Both the position numbers and the translations under genes were made by a program. A stretch of 44,611 nt of DNA, taken from positions 1 through 44,611 of the forward strand of contig NZ_JAGTPK010000039.1 in the NCBI RefSeq assembly GCF_021147775.1. Reading direction: 5' to 3'. Below the pieces are notes generated by a model, which did no database searches, was not told the origin of the DNA, and saw only the letters and a program-made list of their open reading frames with translations. This document shows, piece by piece, positions 17,250 to 25,514 of this stretch (the first letter of the stretch is position 1; each line of letters starts with the position of its first letter). The DNA comes from Pseudomonas californiensis (GTDB taxonomy: Bacteria; Pseudomonadota; Gammaproteobacteria; Pseudomonadales; Pseudomonadaceae).

Positions 17250-18236
17250 CGTGATTGCTCCTTTGGTTTTTAGAAGAGTTTCTATGCCGTCCCACCTGTT
17301 TTTTTATCTGGGCGGCTCTTTCTATTTTTGTCGGCGGAAAATCTACATCACGCTGACTGTGGTTACGATAGTTACAACCCTATCCTTGCAAAAACTTTAC
17401 GGCGGTGTCGCTGAACGTCTCATCCCTGTCGCAATTGCAGGGCTTTTACTGCCCTGGCGTAGCCCCGTCGAAGCATTCGCGTCCTGTAACGGGCTATGCC
17501 CGTCCGCAAACAGTGTTGCAAAAGCCTGTGTCGGGGCCGCGACCTGTTTTTTCCCTTGGTCATGCCGTCTCTGTTTTCCGCCAGAAGCGTCTCGACCATA
17601 TGGGTGATATAGCAACAAGCGTGCACAAAGTTCCTGTAAATAGAAAAAATTTGTGAAAAATCAGAATTCAGGTTGTTTTTGTTTCGTAACTATATGTTTT
17701 TTAAGTGTTTTATTGATGGAAAAAAATAACGTCCTTTGGGCCTCTCACCTTTTGACGAAGCGTCTGATACCAAATCTGTTACCTCACACCCCGGTATTTG
17801 AGTAAATCGCCCCTGTGAGGTGTTGCTCCTGCAACATCAGTGTGTGTTTTTGGTGCATTTTGTTCTCCTTTCGCCAGAAGCTGGAGCAGGCCTTTTCTGC
17901 ATGGCTATGGTGAGGGCGACCGTGTTTCATTTTCATGACCCAAACTCAGGCATTCATTACGGTTTCGTATCCGAAAATGAAATTACCTGCATTTGTTGAG
18001 GGTTCCGGGTTTCCAGTGCAGGGTTCAAATCAGTGCGTAGCAAGGAAAAAAGGCAACATGATGGTGCGCTGAGGGTTTTTTGATCGGGAGTCTGATCTTT
18101 TGAGGCTGCCCGGCGGTGCGCCCGCCGTTGAGGGATGAAGCGTTACCTGATCACGCGTATCCTGCCGATTGTTACGGGGTGCCTTGTTACCGACCGGGCC
18201 AGCCTGTCATTTACCTGGCAATCAGGAGTTTCTATC
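17250..18236. other. Long intergenic region between porin and HIT gene
   Basis: About 990 bp without a conventional gene. It contains the porin promoter region, AT-rich stretches around 17640-17730, and a 24-codon frame with a strong SD (17784-17858, listed). A small RNA gene could be hidden here, but no terminator-like hairpin with T-run was recognised. Confidence 0.45.
17784..17858 (-). CDS. Possible 24-residue peptide ORF with strong SD
   Basis: The minus-strand frame ATG...TGA reads MHQKHTLMLQEQHLTGAIYS and ends NTGV. AAAGGAG lies 6 nt before the ATG. An in-frame start further upstream would give about 50 residues but has no SD. Inside it is a perfect hairpin TGTTGC-AGGA-GCAACA with GGA in the loop, a shape that RsmA/CsrA proteins bind. 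Not recognised; coding status uncertain. Confidence 0.35.
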   Translation of the reverse strand: MHQKHTLMLQEQHLTGAIYSNTGV

Positions 18237-18662
18237 GTGTTCGTTCTGGATTCACGTCTTCATCAAGACACGTTGCCTATTGGCGACTTCGCGCTGTGCC
18301 GTTTGCTGCTGTCCAATGATACGAACTACCCATGGTTCATTCTGGTGCCGCGCCGCGCTGATATCACAGAGATGTTCGATCTCGATGCAGAGGATCAGCT
18401 CGCGTTGTGGAAAGAAACCTCCGAGCTCTCGAAGGTGTTAAAAACCGTCTTCGACGCTGATAAACTCAACATCGCGGCGCTTGGCAATGTCGTGAGTCAG
18501 CTCCATATGCATGTGATCGTGCGCAAGCGTGACGACGTGGCGTGGCCGGCGCCGGTATGGGGCAAGCACCCGGCGGTCGCCTACACCGATGAGCAGTTCG
18601 CTGAAATCTGTCAGCGGCTGCGGTCGGTCCTGATCAATGATTTTCGATTTGAGGGAGAGTGA
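18237..18662 (+). CDS. HIT-domain protein with incomplete HIT motif
   Basis: 141 residues from GTG 18237 (MFVLDSRLHQDTLPIGDFAL). I chose this start because AGGAG lies 8 nt upstream and homology begins there; an in-frame ATG at 18135 has no SD. The domain follows the HIT fold (LLSNDTNYPWFILVPRRADI, NVVSQLHMHVIVRKRDDVAW). The usual triad H-x-H-x-H is H-M-H-V-I here, so the third His is replaced, as in some HIT-like proteins with uncertain nucleotide hydrolase activity. slyX follows 2 bp later, so both are likely co-transcribed. Confidence 0.9.
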   Translation: MFVLDSRLHQDTLPIGDFALCRLLLSNDTNYPWFILVPRRADITEMFDLDAEDQLALWKETSELSKVLKTVFDADKLNIAALGNVVSQLHMHVIVRKRDDVAWPAPVWGKHPAVAYTDEQFAEICQRLRSVLINDFRFEGE

Positions 18663-18664
18663 TC

Positions 18665-18871
18665 ATGAGCCTTGATGAGCGAGTCATGGAGTTGGAAAGC
18701 CGCCTTGCGTTTCAGGATGACACTATCCAGGCATTGAATGATGTGTTGGTGGTGCAGCGGCGAGAGCTTGACCATCTGAAGCAGCAAATGGCAGCAATGC
18801 TCAAGCGACAGGAAGAAATGGGCAGTCAGTTCGATACGTTCGAAGATGATGTTCCGCCGCCTCATTATTAA
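18665..18871 (+). CDS. slyX: SlyX family protein
   Basis: 68 residues, almost entirely a coiled coil (RVMELESRLAFQDDTIQALN, VVQRRELDHLKQQMAAML) with the typical acidic tail ending PPPHY, diagnostic for SlyX. Function is unknown in the family. ATG 18665 has GGGAGAG upstream, lying across the HIT gene stop. Followed by a strong terminator. Confidence 0.95.
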   Translation: MSLDERVMELESRLAFQDDTIQALNDVLVVQRRELDHLKQQMAAMLKRQEEMGSQFDTFEDDVPPPHY

Positions 18872-18892
18872 GCAGCGCAAGCGTGCAGGCAT

Positions 18893-18931
18893 AAAAAAAC
18901 CGCGACCTGTCAAAGGGTCGCGGTTTTTTTT
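18893..18931. terminator. Bidirectional terminator after slyX
   Basis: AAAAAACCGCGACC / GGTCGCGGTTTTTTTT stem-loop between convergent slyX and the cold-shock fusion gene. Confidence 0.92.
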
Positions 18932-18959
18932 GCGGAGAAGACTGAGCGAGCTCAGCCCA

Positions 18960-19565
18960 TCAACGGCGTGGCAGTGCCGCGATCACGTCTTCAGCCTGCA
19001 ACCCCTTGTCACGGTTCATGACGGAAAACTCGACACGTTGTCCTTCTACTAATACGCGATGACCTTCGCCGCGTATGGCTCGGAAGTGCACAAAGATATC
19101 GTCGCCGGAGTCCCGCGAAATAAAGCCGAAGCCCTTGGACGTATTGAACCACTTCACGGTACCTGTATCACGATTGCTCATGTCGTGGCTTTGCGGTGCA
19201 GGTGAGGGGGAAGATTTATAGAAGCTGATGGCAAGATGCAATGCGACAGCCGCGACAGCAAGGATCAGGCTGGCCATGATTGCCGGCTGACCTGCGATGG
19301 TCTCAAGCGGAACGAGCAGGATCAGGGTCTGTAGAACCACCGCGATCACCAGCAGGGCGCTGACTAGATTTTGCAAATTATGACGCGTGCCTCGGTTCCA
19401 ATAAGGGATCATCGGAGCGAGAATCAGGTTAAGCAGCCCGAAGAAGACCAGGTAGAGCGCGTCGGACGTCAGTGCGGGCGAAGACAGGGCTTCGCTACGC
19501 AGACTGGGTATGAAAGAAAGCAACAGGGCTGTTGCTCCCGTTACCAGATGGACAATTTTCAACAT
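18960..19565 (-). CDS. Membrane protein with C-terminal cold-shock domain
   Basis: 201 residues from ATG 19565 (MLKIVHLVTGATALLLSFIP). The first about 120 residues contain four hydrophobic segments (LLLSFIP, LYLVFFGLLNLILAPMI, ALLVIAVVLQTLILLV, ASLILAVAAVALHLAISF). A short linker leads to a complete cold-shock domain from about residue 135: GTVKWFNTSKGFGFI (RNP1) and DDIFVHF (RNP2). This tethers a nucleic-acid-binding domain to the inner membrane. An internal ATG at 19181 (MSNRDTGTVKWFN) would give a 73-residue protein of standard CspA size. A TTG start 7 codons earlier is possible but has no SD. Confidence 0.9.
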   Translation of the reverse strand: MLKIVHLVTGATALLLSFIPSLRSEALSSPALTSDALYLVFFGLLNLILAPMIPYWNRGTRHNLQNLVSALLVIAVVLQTLILLVPLETIAGQPAIMASLILAVAAVALHLAISFYKSSPSPAPQSHDMSNRDTGTVKWFNTSKGFGFISRDSGDDIFVHFRAIRGEGHRVLVEGQRVEFSVMNRDKGLQAEDVIAALPRR

Positions 19566-20035
19566 TTTAAAAAGCTCACATATCAAGAAGGATTACGAGA
19601 AATAGCGGGTAGTGCGCCCGGTACGCTTCTGAAAAAGAGGAGGCGTGATGCACGGACGCTGGGCCAGCCTATGTGCCAAGCCGAATGACAACGTATTAGC
19701 GACACGCGGTGTATTTAACAGCAAAGCGGGTAGCTACTCAAATTACGTACCTGTGCTGGCTCGAACGGTTTTTCGGTCGCCGTGAACCGTTTTCCCTCAG
19801 TGCTCCTGCGAGGGCCGAGGCAGAGCCTCCGTCCGGTTTCTGATGGGTTCGGGTGTAATCGTCCCTCCATGCATTAGCGTTGATGAAATACAGAGTGGTG
19901 CTGGCGCGCAATGCTTTTGCGCCCGGGTGTATCTGCCTGGGCGATTCTGTAGAGAGAAAGCTGCGCTGCGCCGGTTGTCTTTGATAGAGTAGCGGTTGTT
20001 ACTGCTTTCCAATCCTCAATAAAAGGACATGAAAC
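19566..20035. other. Intergenic region upstream of dps
   Basis: About 470 bp between the divergent cold-shock fusion and dps genes. Holds promoters for both. No gene supported; the minus-strand frame 19797-20012 has no recognisable feature. Confidence 0.5.
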
Positions 20036-20509
20036 ATGGCAATCGATATCGGTATCAGTGAAGAAGATCGTAAATCAATCGTGGACGGTCTTTCGCATCT
20101 GCTGTCGGATACTTATGTGCTTTATCTGAAAACCCACAACTTTCACTGGAACGTCAGTGGGCCGATGTTTCGTACACTGCATTTGATGTTTGAAGAGCAA
20201 TACACTGAATTGGCATTGGCTGTGGACTCCATCGCAGAGCGTATTCGTGCTCTTGGTTTTCCAGCCCCTGGGACCTATTCGACTTATGCACGTCTGTCTT
20301 CTATCAAGGAAGAAGAAGGTGTGCCAAGTGCTGAAGATATGATCAGAAGCCTTGTTCAAGGTCAAGAAGCAGTTGTCCGCACTGCACGTAGTATCTTTCC
20401 TCTTCTGGATAAAGTCAGCGACGAGCCAACGGCTGATCTCTTGACGCAGCGTATGCAGGTTCATGAAAAAACTGCATGGATGTTGCGCTCGATGCTTGAG
20501 TCCAAGTAA
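20036..20509 (+). CDS. Dps-family stress ferritin-like protein
   Basis: 157 residues. Ferroxidase-site residues of Dps are visible: KTHNFHWNVSGPMFRTLHLM (His pair), FEEQYTELALAVDSIAERIR (Asp/Glu) and LGFPAPGTYSTYARLSSI. Forms dodecamers that store iron and protect DNA in stress and stationary phase. AAAAGGA precedes the ATG by about 9 nt. The lysine-rich N-terminal tail of E. coli Dps is absent, so DNA binding may be weak; iron sequestration is the safer role. Transcribed alone toward the hairpins at 20521-20570. Confidence 0.94.
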   Translation: MAIDIGISEEDRKSIVDGLSHLLSDTYVLYLKTHNFHWNVSGPMFRTLHLMFEEQYTELALAVDSIAERIRALGFPAPGTYSTYARLSSIKEEEGVPSAEDMIRSLVQGQEAVVRTARSIFPLLDKVSDEPTADLLTQRMQVHEKTAWMLRSMLESK

Positions 20510-20520
20510 GTGCTCCAGGT

Positions 20521-20570
20521 GAGTGGCGTCATGCCACTCGCTTGATCCTCGCCAGGCCTGCGCGGCCTGG
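20521..20570. repeat. Two tandem hairpins after dps
   Basis: GAGTGGC-gtcat-GCCACTC (20521-20539) and CCAGGCC-tgcgc-GGCCTGG (20552-20570), both 7-bp perfect stems. No T-run follows, so they are not classic terminators; they may protect the dps mRNA 3' end or be a REP-like element. Confidence 0.6.
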
Positions 20571-20873
20571 TGACAAGGGATCACCTTCCTTTAGTTCGCT
20601 GTTGCGGCCGTCCCGCATGCGCGTCCCCAGACCGCGGTCGCTCAAGCCGGTTTTTTACATTCGCTATAAGTATTCAACGCACTGGTGCCGTGGGCGTGCG
20701 TTATTGCAGGCCTGCAAATCGTTATTCGCTATTCTCGTGTTGTCATGTCCTACGACAACAGGGTGTATGCCCTGCTGGATATAAAATTGTGAATCGGGCT
20801 TTATAGAACACGTATTGACTTGTTTATAAATATTTCTTTCGTGGTTCAATCTGGCTTTAAAAAGGTAATGAAT

Positions 20874-21218
20874 ATGACGGTACGAGGTGTTGAGCGTGAG
20901 GTTAAAGATTCAAGTCGGCAGGGTGCTATATATGATGATCCGTTTGTTGAAGACTTCAACATGACGCTGGCGCAACCCCATTCCAAATCGGTAAGGCTGA
21001 ATGGTCTTGCTACGTGTCTGCGTCTCGAAAAAGTCTATTGGAACATACTTGCCGGCATTGCAAATTCCAACCACTGCTCCGTGAATGCGGTGCTTTCCTA
21101 CATCGACAGAGAGGTCCATCTGCGCTACGGCGGCGTCAAGAATTTCAGCGGTCTGATTCGAGTTGTCTGTGTTGCCCACTTGTTGAAAACTGATCATCTG
21201 GAGATCAGTCAGGCTTAG
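20874..21218 (+). CDS. Ribbon-helix-helix domain protein
   Basis: About 114 residues from ATG 20874 (MTVRGVEREVKDSSRQGAIY); AAAAAGG lies 8-9 nt upstream, and ATG 20868 is an alternative. The C-terminal half has the RHH_4-type pattern: SKSVRLNGLATCLRLEKVYW then ILAGIANSNHCSVNAVLSYI and FSGLIRVVCVAHLL, i.e. a beta-strand with two helices that commonly binds DNA or arylsulfotransferase-like partners. Likely a small regulator. Lies alone between dps and aspS; targets unknown. Confidence 0.8.
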   Translation: MTVRGVEREVKDSSRQGAIYDDPFVEDFNMTLAQPHSKSVRLNGLATCLRLEKVYWNILAGIANSNHCSVNAVLSYIDREVHLRYGGVKNFSGLIRVVCVAHLLKTDHLEISQA

Positions 21219-21235
21219 ATTGCCCCCCATTCCTG

Positions 21236-21345
21236 CGTGGCCGCCTCTGGCGGGCACGCGCCCGCCCTGCGTCGCGGCCAAGCGTCGCTGACGCACGGTG
21301 CAGCCACGAACTTATCCTGCTGGATAGGCTCGTGCGGCTGCACGG
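21236..21345. repeat. Structured intergenic stretch upstream of aspS
   Basis: Several inverted repeats follow one another: GGCGGGCACGCGCCCGCC (18-nt hairpin), GCGTC..GACGC, and a 40-nt hairpin whose arms are GCAGCC-ACGA and TCGT-gc-GGCTGC around TTATCC/GGATA. No T-run. Could be a REP-type element or a structured leader of aspS; I cannot tell which. Confidence 0.5.
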
Positions 21346-21504
21346 TATCGATTAACTCTATATAATCCCTCGCCTTGCTAACGGGCATGACTCTGCGTGG
21401 GCGAGGGCTGGCTTGAACTGTGTGCCGGTGCCTTGCACTATTGAGCGCAGCTCAGGAGCTGAAGCCCTGTCGAATTTCGAATTACTGGAAGTGAAAACAC
21501 CATC

Positions 21505-23280
21505 ATGATGCGCAGCCATTATTGCGGCCAACTGAACGAGAGTCTGGAAGGTCAGGAAATTACCCTTTGCGGATGGGTCCACCGTCGTCGTGACCACGGG
21601 GGCGTGATATTCCTCGATATCCGCGACCGTGAAGGCATGGCTCAGGTGGTGTTCGACCCGGATCGCGCCGACTCTTTCGCTGCTGCCGACCGCGTGCGCA
21701 GCGAGTACGTTGTCAAGGTTGTCGGCAAGGTGCGTCCTCGCCCGGCCGGTGCTGTCAATGCGAACATGGCGTCGGGTGCTATTGAAGTCCTGGGCTATGA
21801 GCTGGAAGTGCTGAACGAGTCCGAGACTCCACCGTTCCCACTCAACGAGTATTCCGATGTCGGTGAAGAGACGCGTCTGCGTTATCGCTTCATCGACCTG
21901 CGTCGCCCGGAAATGGCCGAGAAGCTGCGTCTGCGTTCGCGCATTACCACCAGCATCCGCCGTTACCTCGATGAAAATGGCTTTCTGGACGTCGAAACGC
22001 CGATCCTGACCCGTGCCACGCCGGAAGGTGCTCGAGACTATCTCGTGCCGAGCCGCACACACCCGGGCAGTTTCTTTGCTCTGCCGCAATCGCCCCAGCT
22101 GTTCAAGCAGTTGTTGATGGTTGCCGGCTTCGACCGTTACTACCAGATCGCCAAGTGCTTCCGCGACGAAGACCTGCGTGCCGACCGTCAGCCTGAGTTC
22201 ACTCAGATCGACATCGAGACCAGCTTCCTGAACGAAGAAGACATCATCGGTCTGACCGAAAAGATGATCCGTCAGCTGTTCAAGGAAGTACTGGACCTGG
22301 ATTTCGGCGCCTTCCCGCACATGACTTTTGCGGAAGCCATGCGTCGTTATGGCTCCGACAAGCCAGACCTGCGCAACCCGCTGGAGTTGGTAGACGTTGC
22401 CGATCAACTGACCCAGGTTGAATTCAAGGTCTTCAGCGGCCCGGCCAATGATCCGAAATGCCGCATTGCTGCCCTGCGCGTTCCAGGCGGGGCAAGCATG
22501 CCGCGCAAGCAGATCGACGATTACACCAAGTTCGTCGGCATCTACGGTGCCAAGGGCCTGGCGTATATCAAGGTCAACGAGCGCGCTGCGGGCGTCGAAG
22601 GTCTGCAGTCGCCAATCGTCAAGAACATCCCTGAAGCCAATCTCAACGTGATCCTTGATCGCGTGGGCGCTGTCGACGGTGACATCGTGTTCTTCGGCGC
22701 TGACAAAGCGAAGATCGTCAGCGAAGCTCTGGGCGCGCTGCGGATCAAGGTCGGTAACGACTTGAAGCTGCACACGTGCGAATGGGCGCCAATGTGGGTC
22801 GTCGACTTCCCGATGTTCGAAGAGAACGACGACGGCAGCTTCACCGCATTGCATCACCCGTTCACTGCACCCAAGTGCACGCCTGAAGAGCTCGAAGCCA
22901 ACCCGGCAACAGCGTTGTCCCGTGCCTATGACATGGTACTCAACGGTACCGAGCTCGGTGGTGGTTCGATCCGTATCCACCGCAAGGAGATGCAACAGGC
23001 TGTTTTCCGTCTTCTCGGCATCGCTGAAGACGAGCAGCAGGAGAAGTTCGGCTTCCTCCTCGACGCCCTGAAATACGGCGCACCGCCGCACGGCGGTCTG
23101 GCGTTTGGTCTGGATCGTCTGGTCATGTTGATGACCGGCGCCCAGTCCATTCGTGAAGTCATCGCGTTCCCGAAAACCCAGAGTGCTGCGGATGTCATGA
23201 CCCAGGCACCGGGTGTAGTGGACGCCAAGGCGTTGCGCGAGCTGCACATCCGTCTGCGCGAACAGCAGAAGGCTGAGTGA
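21505..23280 (+). CDS. aspS: Aspartyl-tRNA synthetase
   Basis: 591 residues, standard bacterial AspRS. N-terminal OB-fold anticodon-binding domain (LCGWVHRRRDHGGVIFLDIR), class II motif 2 (CFRDEDLRADRQPEFTQIDI), the bacterial GAD insertion domain in the middle, and motif 3 (GLAFGLDRLVMLMTGAQSI). Start ATG-ATG at 21505 with GGAAG about 15 nt upstream; the second ATG may be used. Pseudomonas AspRS is commonly the non-discriminating type that also charges tRNA-Asn; not decidable here. Confidence 0.97.
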   Translation: MMRSHYCGQLNESLEGQEITLCGWVHRRRDHGGVIFLDIRDREGMAQVVFDPDRADSFAAADRVRSEYVVKVVGKVRPRPAGAVNANMASGAIEVLGYELEVLNESETPPFPLNEYSDVGEETRLRYRFIDLRRPEMAEKLRLRSRITTSIRRYLDENGFLDVETPILTRATPEGARDYLVPSRTHPGSFFALPQSPQLFKQLLMVAGFDRYYQIAKCFRDEDLRADRQPEFTQIDIETSFLNEEDIIGLTEKMIRQLFKEVLDLDFGAFPHMTFAEAMRRYGSDKPDLRNPLELVDVADQLTQVEFKVFSGPANDPKCRIAALRVPGGASMPRKQIDDYTKFVGIYGAKGLAYIKVNERAAGVEGLQSPIVKNIPEANLNVILDRVGAVDGDIVFFGADKAKIVSEALGALRIKVGNDLKLHTCEWAPMWVVDFPMFEENDDGSFTALHHPFTAPKCTPEELEANPATALSRAYDMVLNGTELGGGSIRIHRKEMQQAVFRLLGIAEDEQQEKFGFLLDALKYGAPPHGGLAFGLDRLVMLMTGAQSIREVIAFPKTQSAADVMTQAPGVVDAKALRELHIRLREQQKAE

Positions 23281-23395
23281 TATCAGGCGGGACGTATCGT
23301 TGATGCGTCCTGCCTTGCCCGAATTGAGTCAGGCTTTTGCCAGCCGGAAGGCGGGCAAGGGCTGAAAGTGTTTCAAAAAGAATCTGGAGCGAGAG

Positions 23396-24142
23396 ATGGC
23401 AGGTCATTCTAAGTGGGCGAACATCAAGCACCGCAAAGAGCGTCAGGATGCCAAAAAAGGCAAGATCTTCACCAAGTGGATTCGTGAGCTGACTGTCGCC
23501 GCGCGTCAGGGTGGCGGTGACCCAGGTTCCAACCCTCGTCTGCGTCTGGCGCTGGACAAGGCACTTGGCGCGAACATGACCCGTGACACCATTGATCGCG
23601 CTGTGGCGCGCGGTGCGGGTGCTGCTGACGGTGATGATGTCGAAGAGCTGGGCTATGAAGGTTATGGGCCAGGCGGTGTGGCGATCATGGTCGAAACCAT
23701 GACCGACAACCGCAATCGTACCGCCGCAGCGGTTCGCCATGCGTTTACAAAGTGCGGCGGAAACCTTGGTACTGACGGCTCCGTTGCCTACCTGTTCGAC
23801 CGTAAAGGCCAGATATCTTTCGCTGCAGGCGCTGATGAAGACGCGTTGATCGAAGCTGCCATGGAAGCGGATGCCGATGACGTTGTGAGCAATGATGACG
23901 GCTCCATCGATGTGTTTACTTCGTTTGCTGGCTTTTATGCGGTGCGCAACGCGCTGGAAGCAGCCGGTTTCAAGGCTGCGGATGCGGAAATAGTCATGTT
24001 GCCGACCACCAGCGCGGTGCTCGACCTGGAGACCGCAGAGAAAGTCCTCAAGCTGATCGACATGCTTGAAGACCTGGATGACGTCCAGAACGTCTATTCA
24101 AATGCGGAGATCCCTGACGAGGTCATGGAACAACTGGGCTGA
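23396..24142 (+). CDS. yebC: YebC/PmpR-family regulator
   Basis: 248 residues, full length. Family start MAGHSKWANIKHRKERQDAK, then GSNPRLRLALDKALGANMTR and EGYGPGGVAIMVE, with the acidic third domain ending EIPDEVMEQLG. Family members act as transcription regulators (PmpR represses quinolone signalling in P. aeruginosa) and have been linked to translation of proline-rich sequences. GGAGCGAGAG precedes ATG 23396. The order aspS-yebC-ruvC is the usual Pseudomonas arrangement. Confidence 0.96.
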   Translation: MAGHSKWANIKHRKERQDAKKGKIFTKWIRELTVAARQGGGDPGSNPRLRLALDKALGANMTRDTIDRAVARGAGAADGDDVEELGYEGYGPGGVAIMVETMTDNRNRTAAAVRHAFTKCGGNLGTDGSVAYLFDRKGQISFAAGADEDALIEAAMEADADDVVSNDDGSIDVFTSFAGFYAVRNALEAAGFKAADAEIVMLPTTSAVLDLETAEKVLKLIDMLEDLDDVQNVYSNAEIPDEVMEQLG

Positions 24143-24164
24143 TCGTTGGCCAATAAAGCTGCAT

Positions 24165-24221
24165 CAGAAGCCGGGGGCGCGAAGCCGTGATCATCACGTA
24201 GCTATCGGCCTCCGGCTTCTG
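24165..24221. repeat. Nested inverted repeat between yebC and ruvC
   Basis: Outer arms CAGAAGCCGGGGGC (24165-24178) and GCCTCCGGCTTCTG (24208-24221) pair over 14 positions with one mismatch. Between them lies a second palindrome CGTGATCATCACG (24186-24198). No T-run, so a processing or stability element rather than an intrinsic terminator. Confidence 0.7.
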
Positions 24222-24272
24222 CCTTTATGCTGCGCTCATTGTGTTGCGTTATCTCCTCTAGCTGCAGGCTTT

Positions 24273-24797
24273 ATGACTCTTATTCTTGGTATCGATCCCG
24301 GTTCGCGAATTACCGGCTATGGCGTGGTGCGTGATACCGGGCGTGGCTGTGTGTATGTCGCGTCGGGGTGCATTCGTACGGGCAGCGGTGAGCTGCATGA
24401 ACGTTTGCAGATTGTGTATCGCGGTGTCCGCGAGGTGATCAAGACCTACGGGCCGGTCACGATGGGGATTGAAAAAGTCTTCATGGCCCGCAATGCCGAT
24501 TCTGCGCTCAAGCTGGGCCAGGCCAGGGGCGCGGCCATCGTCGCCGGAGCTGAAGAGGCGCTGGAAATTGCCGAATACACAGCGACGCAGGTCAAGCAGG
24601 CTGTCGCAGGTACCGGTGGTGCCAATAAAGAGCAGGTGATGATGATGGTCATGCATCTGCTCAAGCTGACCCAGAAGCCGCAAATTGACGCATCTGATGC
24701 ACTGGCCATTGCGCTGTGTCACGCGCATACACGCTCCAGCCTTATCCCCCATGGTTTGGGCACTGCGCGCAGTCGTGGTGGGCGGTTGCGTCTCTGA
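24273..24797 (+). CDS. ruvC: Crossover junction endodeoxyribonuclease RuvC
   Basis: 174 residues from ATG 24273 (MTLILGIDPGSRITGYGVVR); the frame is open further upstream but overlaps yebC there and has no homology. Catalytic acidic residues visible in GIDPGS (Asp7), GIEKVFMARN (Glu), and DASDALAIALCHAH (two Asp). RuvC resolves Holliday junctions together with RuvAB. First gene of ruvCAB. Confidence 0.96.
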   Translation: MTLILGIDPGSRITGYGVVRDTGRGCVYVASGCIRTGSGELHERLQIVYRGVREVIKTYGPVTMGIEKVFMARNADSALKLGQARGAAIVAGAEEALEIAEYTATQVKQAVAGTGGANKEQVMMMVMHLLKLTQKPQIDASDALAIALCHAHTRSSLIPHGLGTARSRGGRLRL

Positions 24798-24905
24798 CTG
24801 CATCATTCGTACGCATTTTTTTACTTGCAGCGCGGTGACTCCTGTGATGATTGTGTCCAACTTCTTCTTCGCGCACGCGATAGGCAACACGAAAGGATCT
24901 GATAC

Positions 24906-25514
24906 GTGATTGGACGTTTACGCGGCTCCCTTGCCGAAAAACAGCCTCCGCACCTGGTGTTGGACGTCAATGGCGTCGGCTATGAAATCGAAGTGCCCAT
25001 GACCACGCTTTATCGGCTGCCGCATGTCGGTGAGCCTGTGACGCTGCATACGCATCTGGTGGTCCGCGAGGACGCACATCTGTTGTATGGCTTTTATGAA
25101 AAACGCGAGCGCGAGCTGTTTCGTGAGCTGATCCGTCTGAACGGTGTTGGCCCCAAGCTGGCGCTGGCACTGATGTCCGGCCTTGAAGTCGATGAGCTGG
25201 TGCGATGCGTTCAGGCCCAGGATACCTCTGCGCTGACACGTATTCCGGGTGTCGGCAAGAAAACAGCCGAGCGTCTGCTGGTCGAGCTCAAGGACCGCTT
25301 CAAGGCCTGGGAGACACTGCCTGGGACCTTCACACTTGTTTCGAGTGGGCCGGGTCAGCCAGAGCCGGTGGCGACGGCGGAGTCTGATGCGGTCAGCGCA
25401 TTGATATCCCTCGGTTACAAGCCGCCTGAAGCGAGCAAGGCAGTCTCTGCCATCAAGGAAAAAGGATTGAGCAGCGCTGATCTTATCCGGCGTGCATTAA
25501 AGGGGATGGGATAA
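24906..25514 (+). CDS. ruvA: Holliday junction helicase subunit RuvA
   Basis: 202 residues, starting at GTG 24906 with AAAGGA 9 nt upstream. Domain I OB fold (MIGRLRGSLAEKQPPHLVLD), domain II with helix-hairpin-helix motifs (LNGVGPKLALALMSG and IPGVGKKTAERLLVELKD), and domain III at the C-terminus (AVSALISLGYKPPEASKAVS) that contacts RuvB. Stop is immediately followed by the ruvB start, so the two are coupled. Confidence 0.97.
   Translation: MIGRLRGSLAEKQPPHLVLDVNGVGYEIEVPMTTLYRLPHVGEPVTLHTHLVVREDAHLLYGFYEKRERELFRELIRLNGVGPKLALALMSGLEVDELVRCVQAQDTSALTRIPGVGKKTAERLLVELKDRFKAWETLPGTFTLVSSGPGQPEPVATAESDAVSALISLGYKPPEASKAVSAIKEKGLSSADLIRRALKGMG

Noticed and set aside
20521..20570. Intrinsic terminator for dps
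   Set aside because: Good stems but no T-run after either hairpin; recorded only as inverted repeats.
21358..23247. Long minus-strand open frame (629 codons) opposite aspS
   Set aside because: Mirror frame of a highly conserved aspS gene; composition and lack of any family signature mark it as an artefact of GC-biased codon use. The same holds for long frames opposite kup (4894-5988), acvB (7057-8259), mprF (8589-9953) and tolA (28503-29307).
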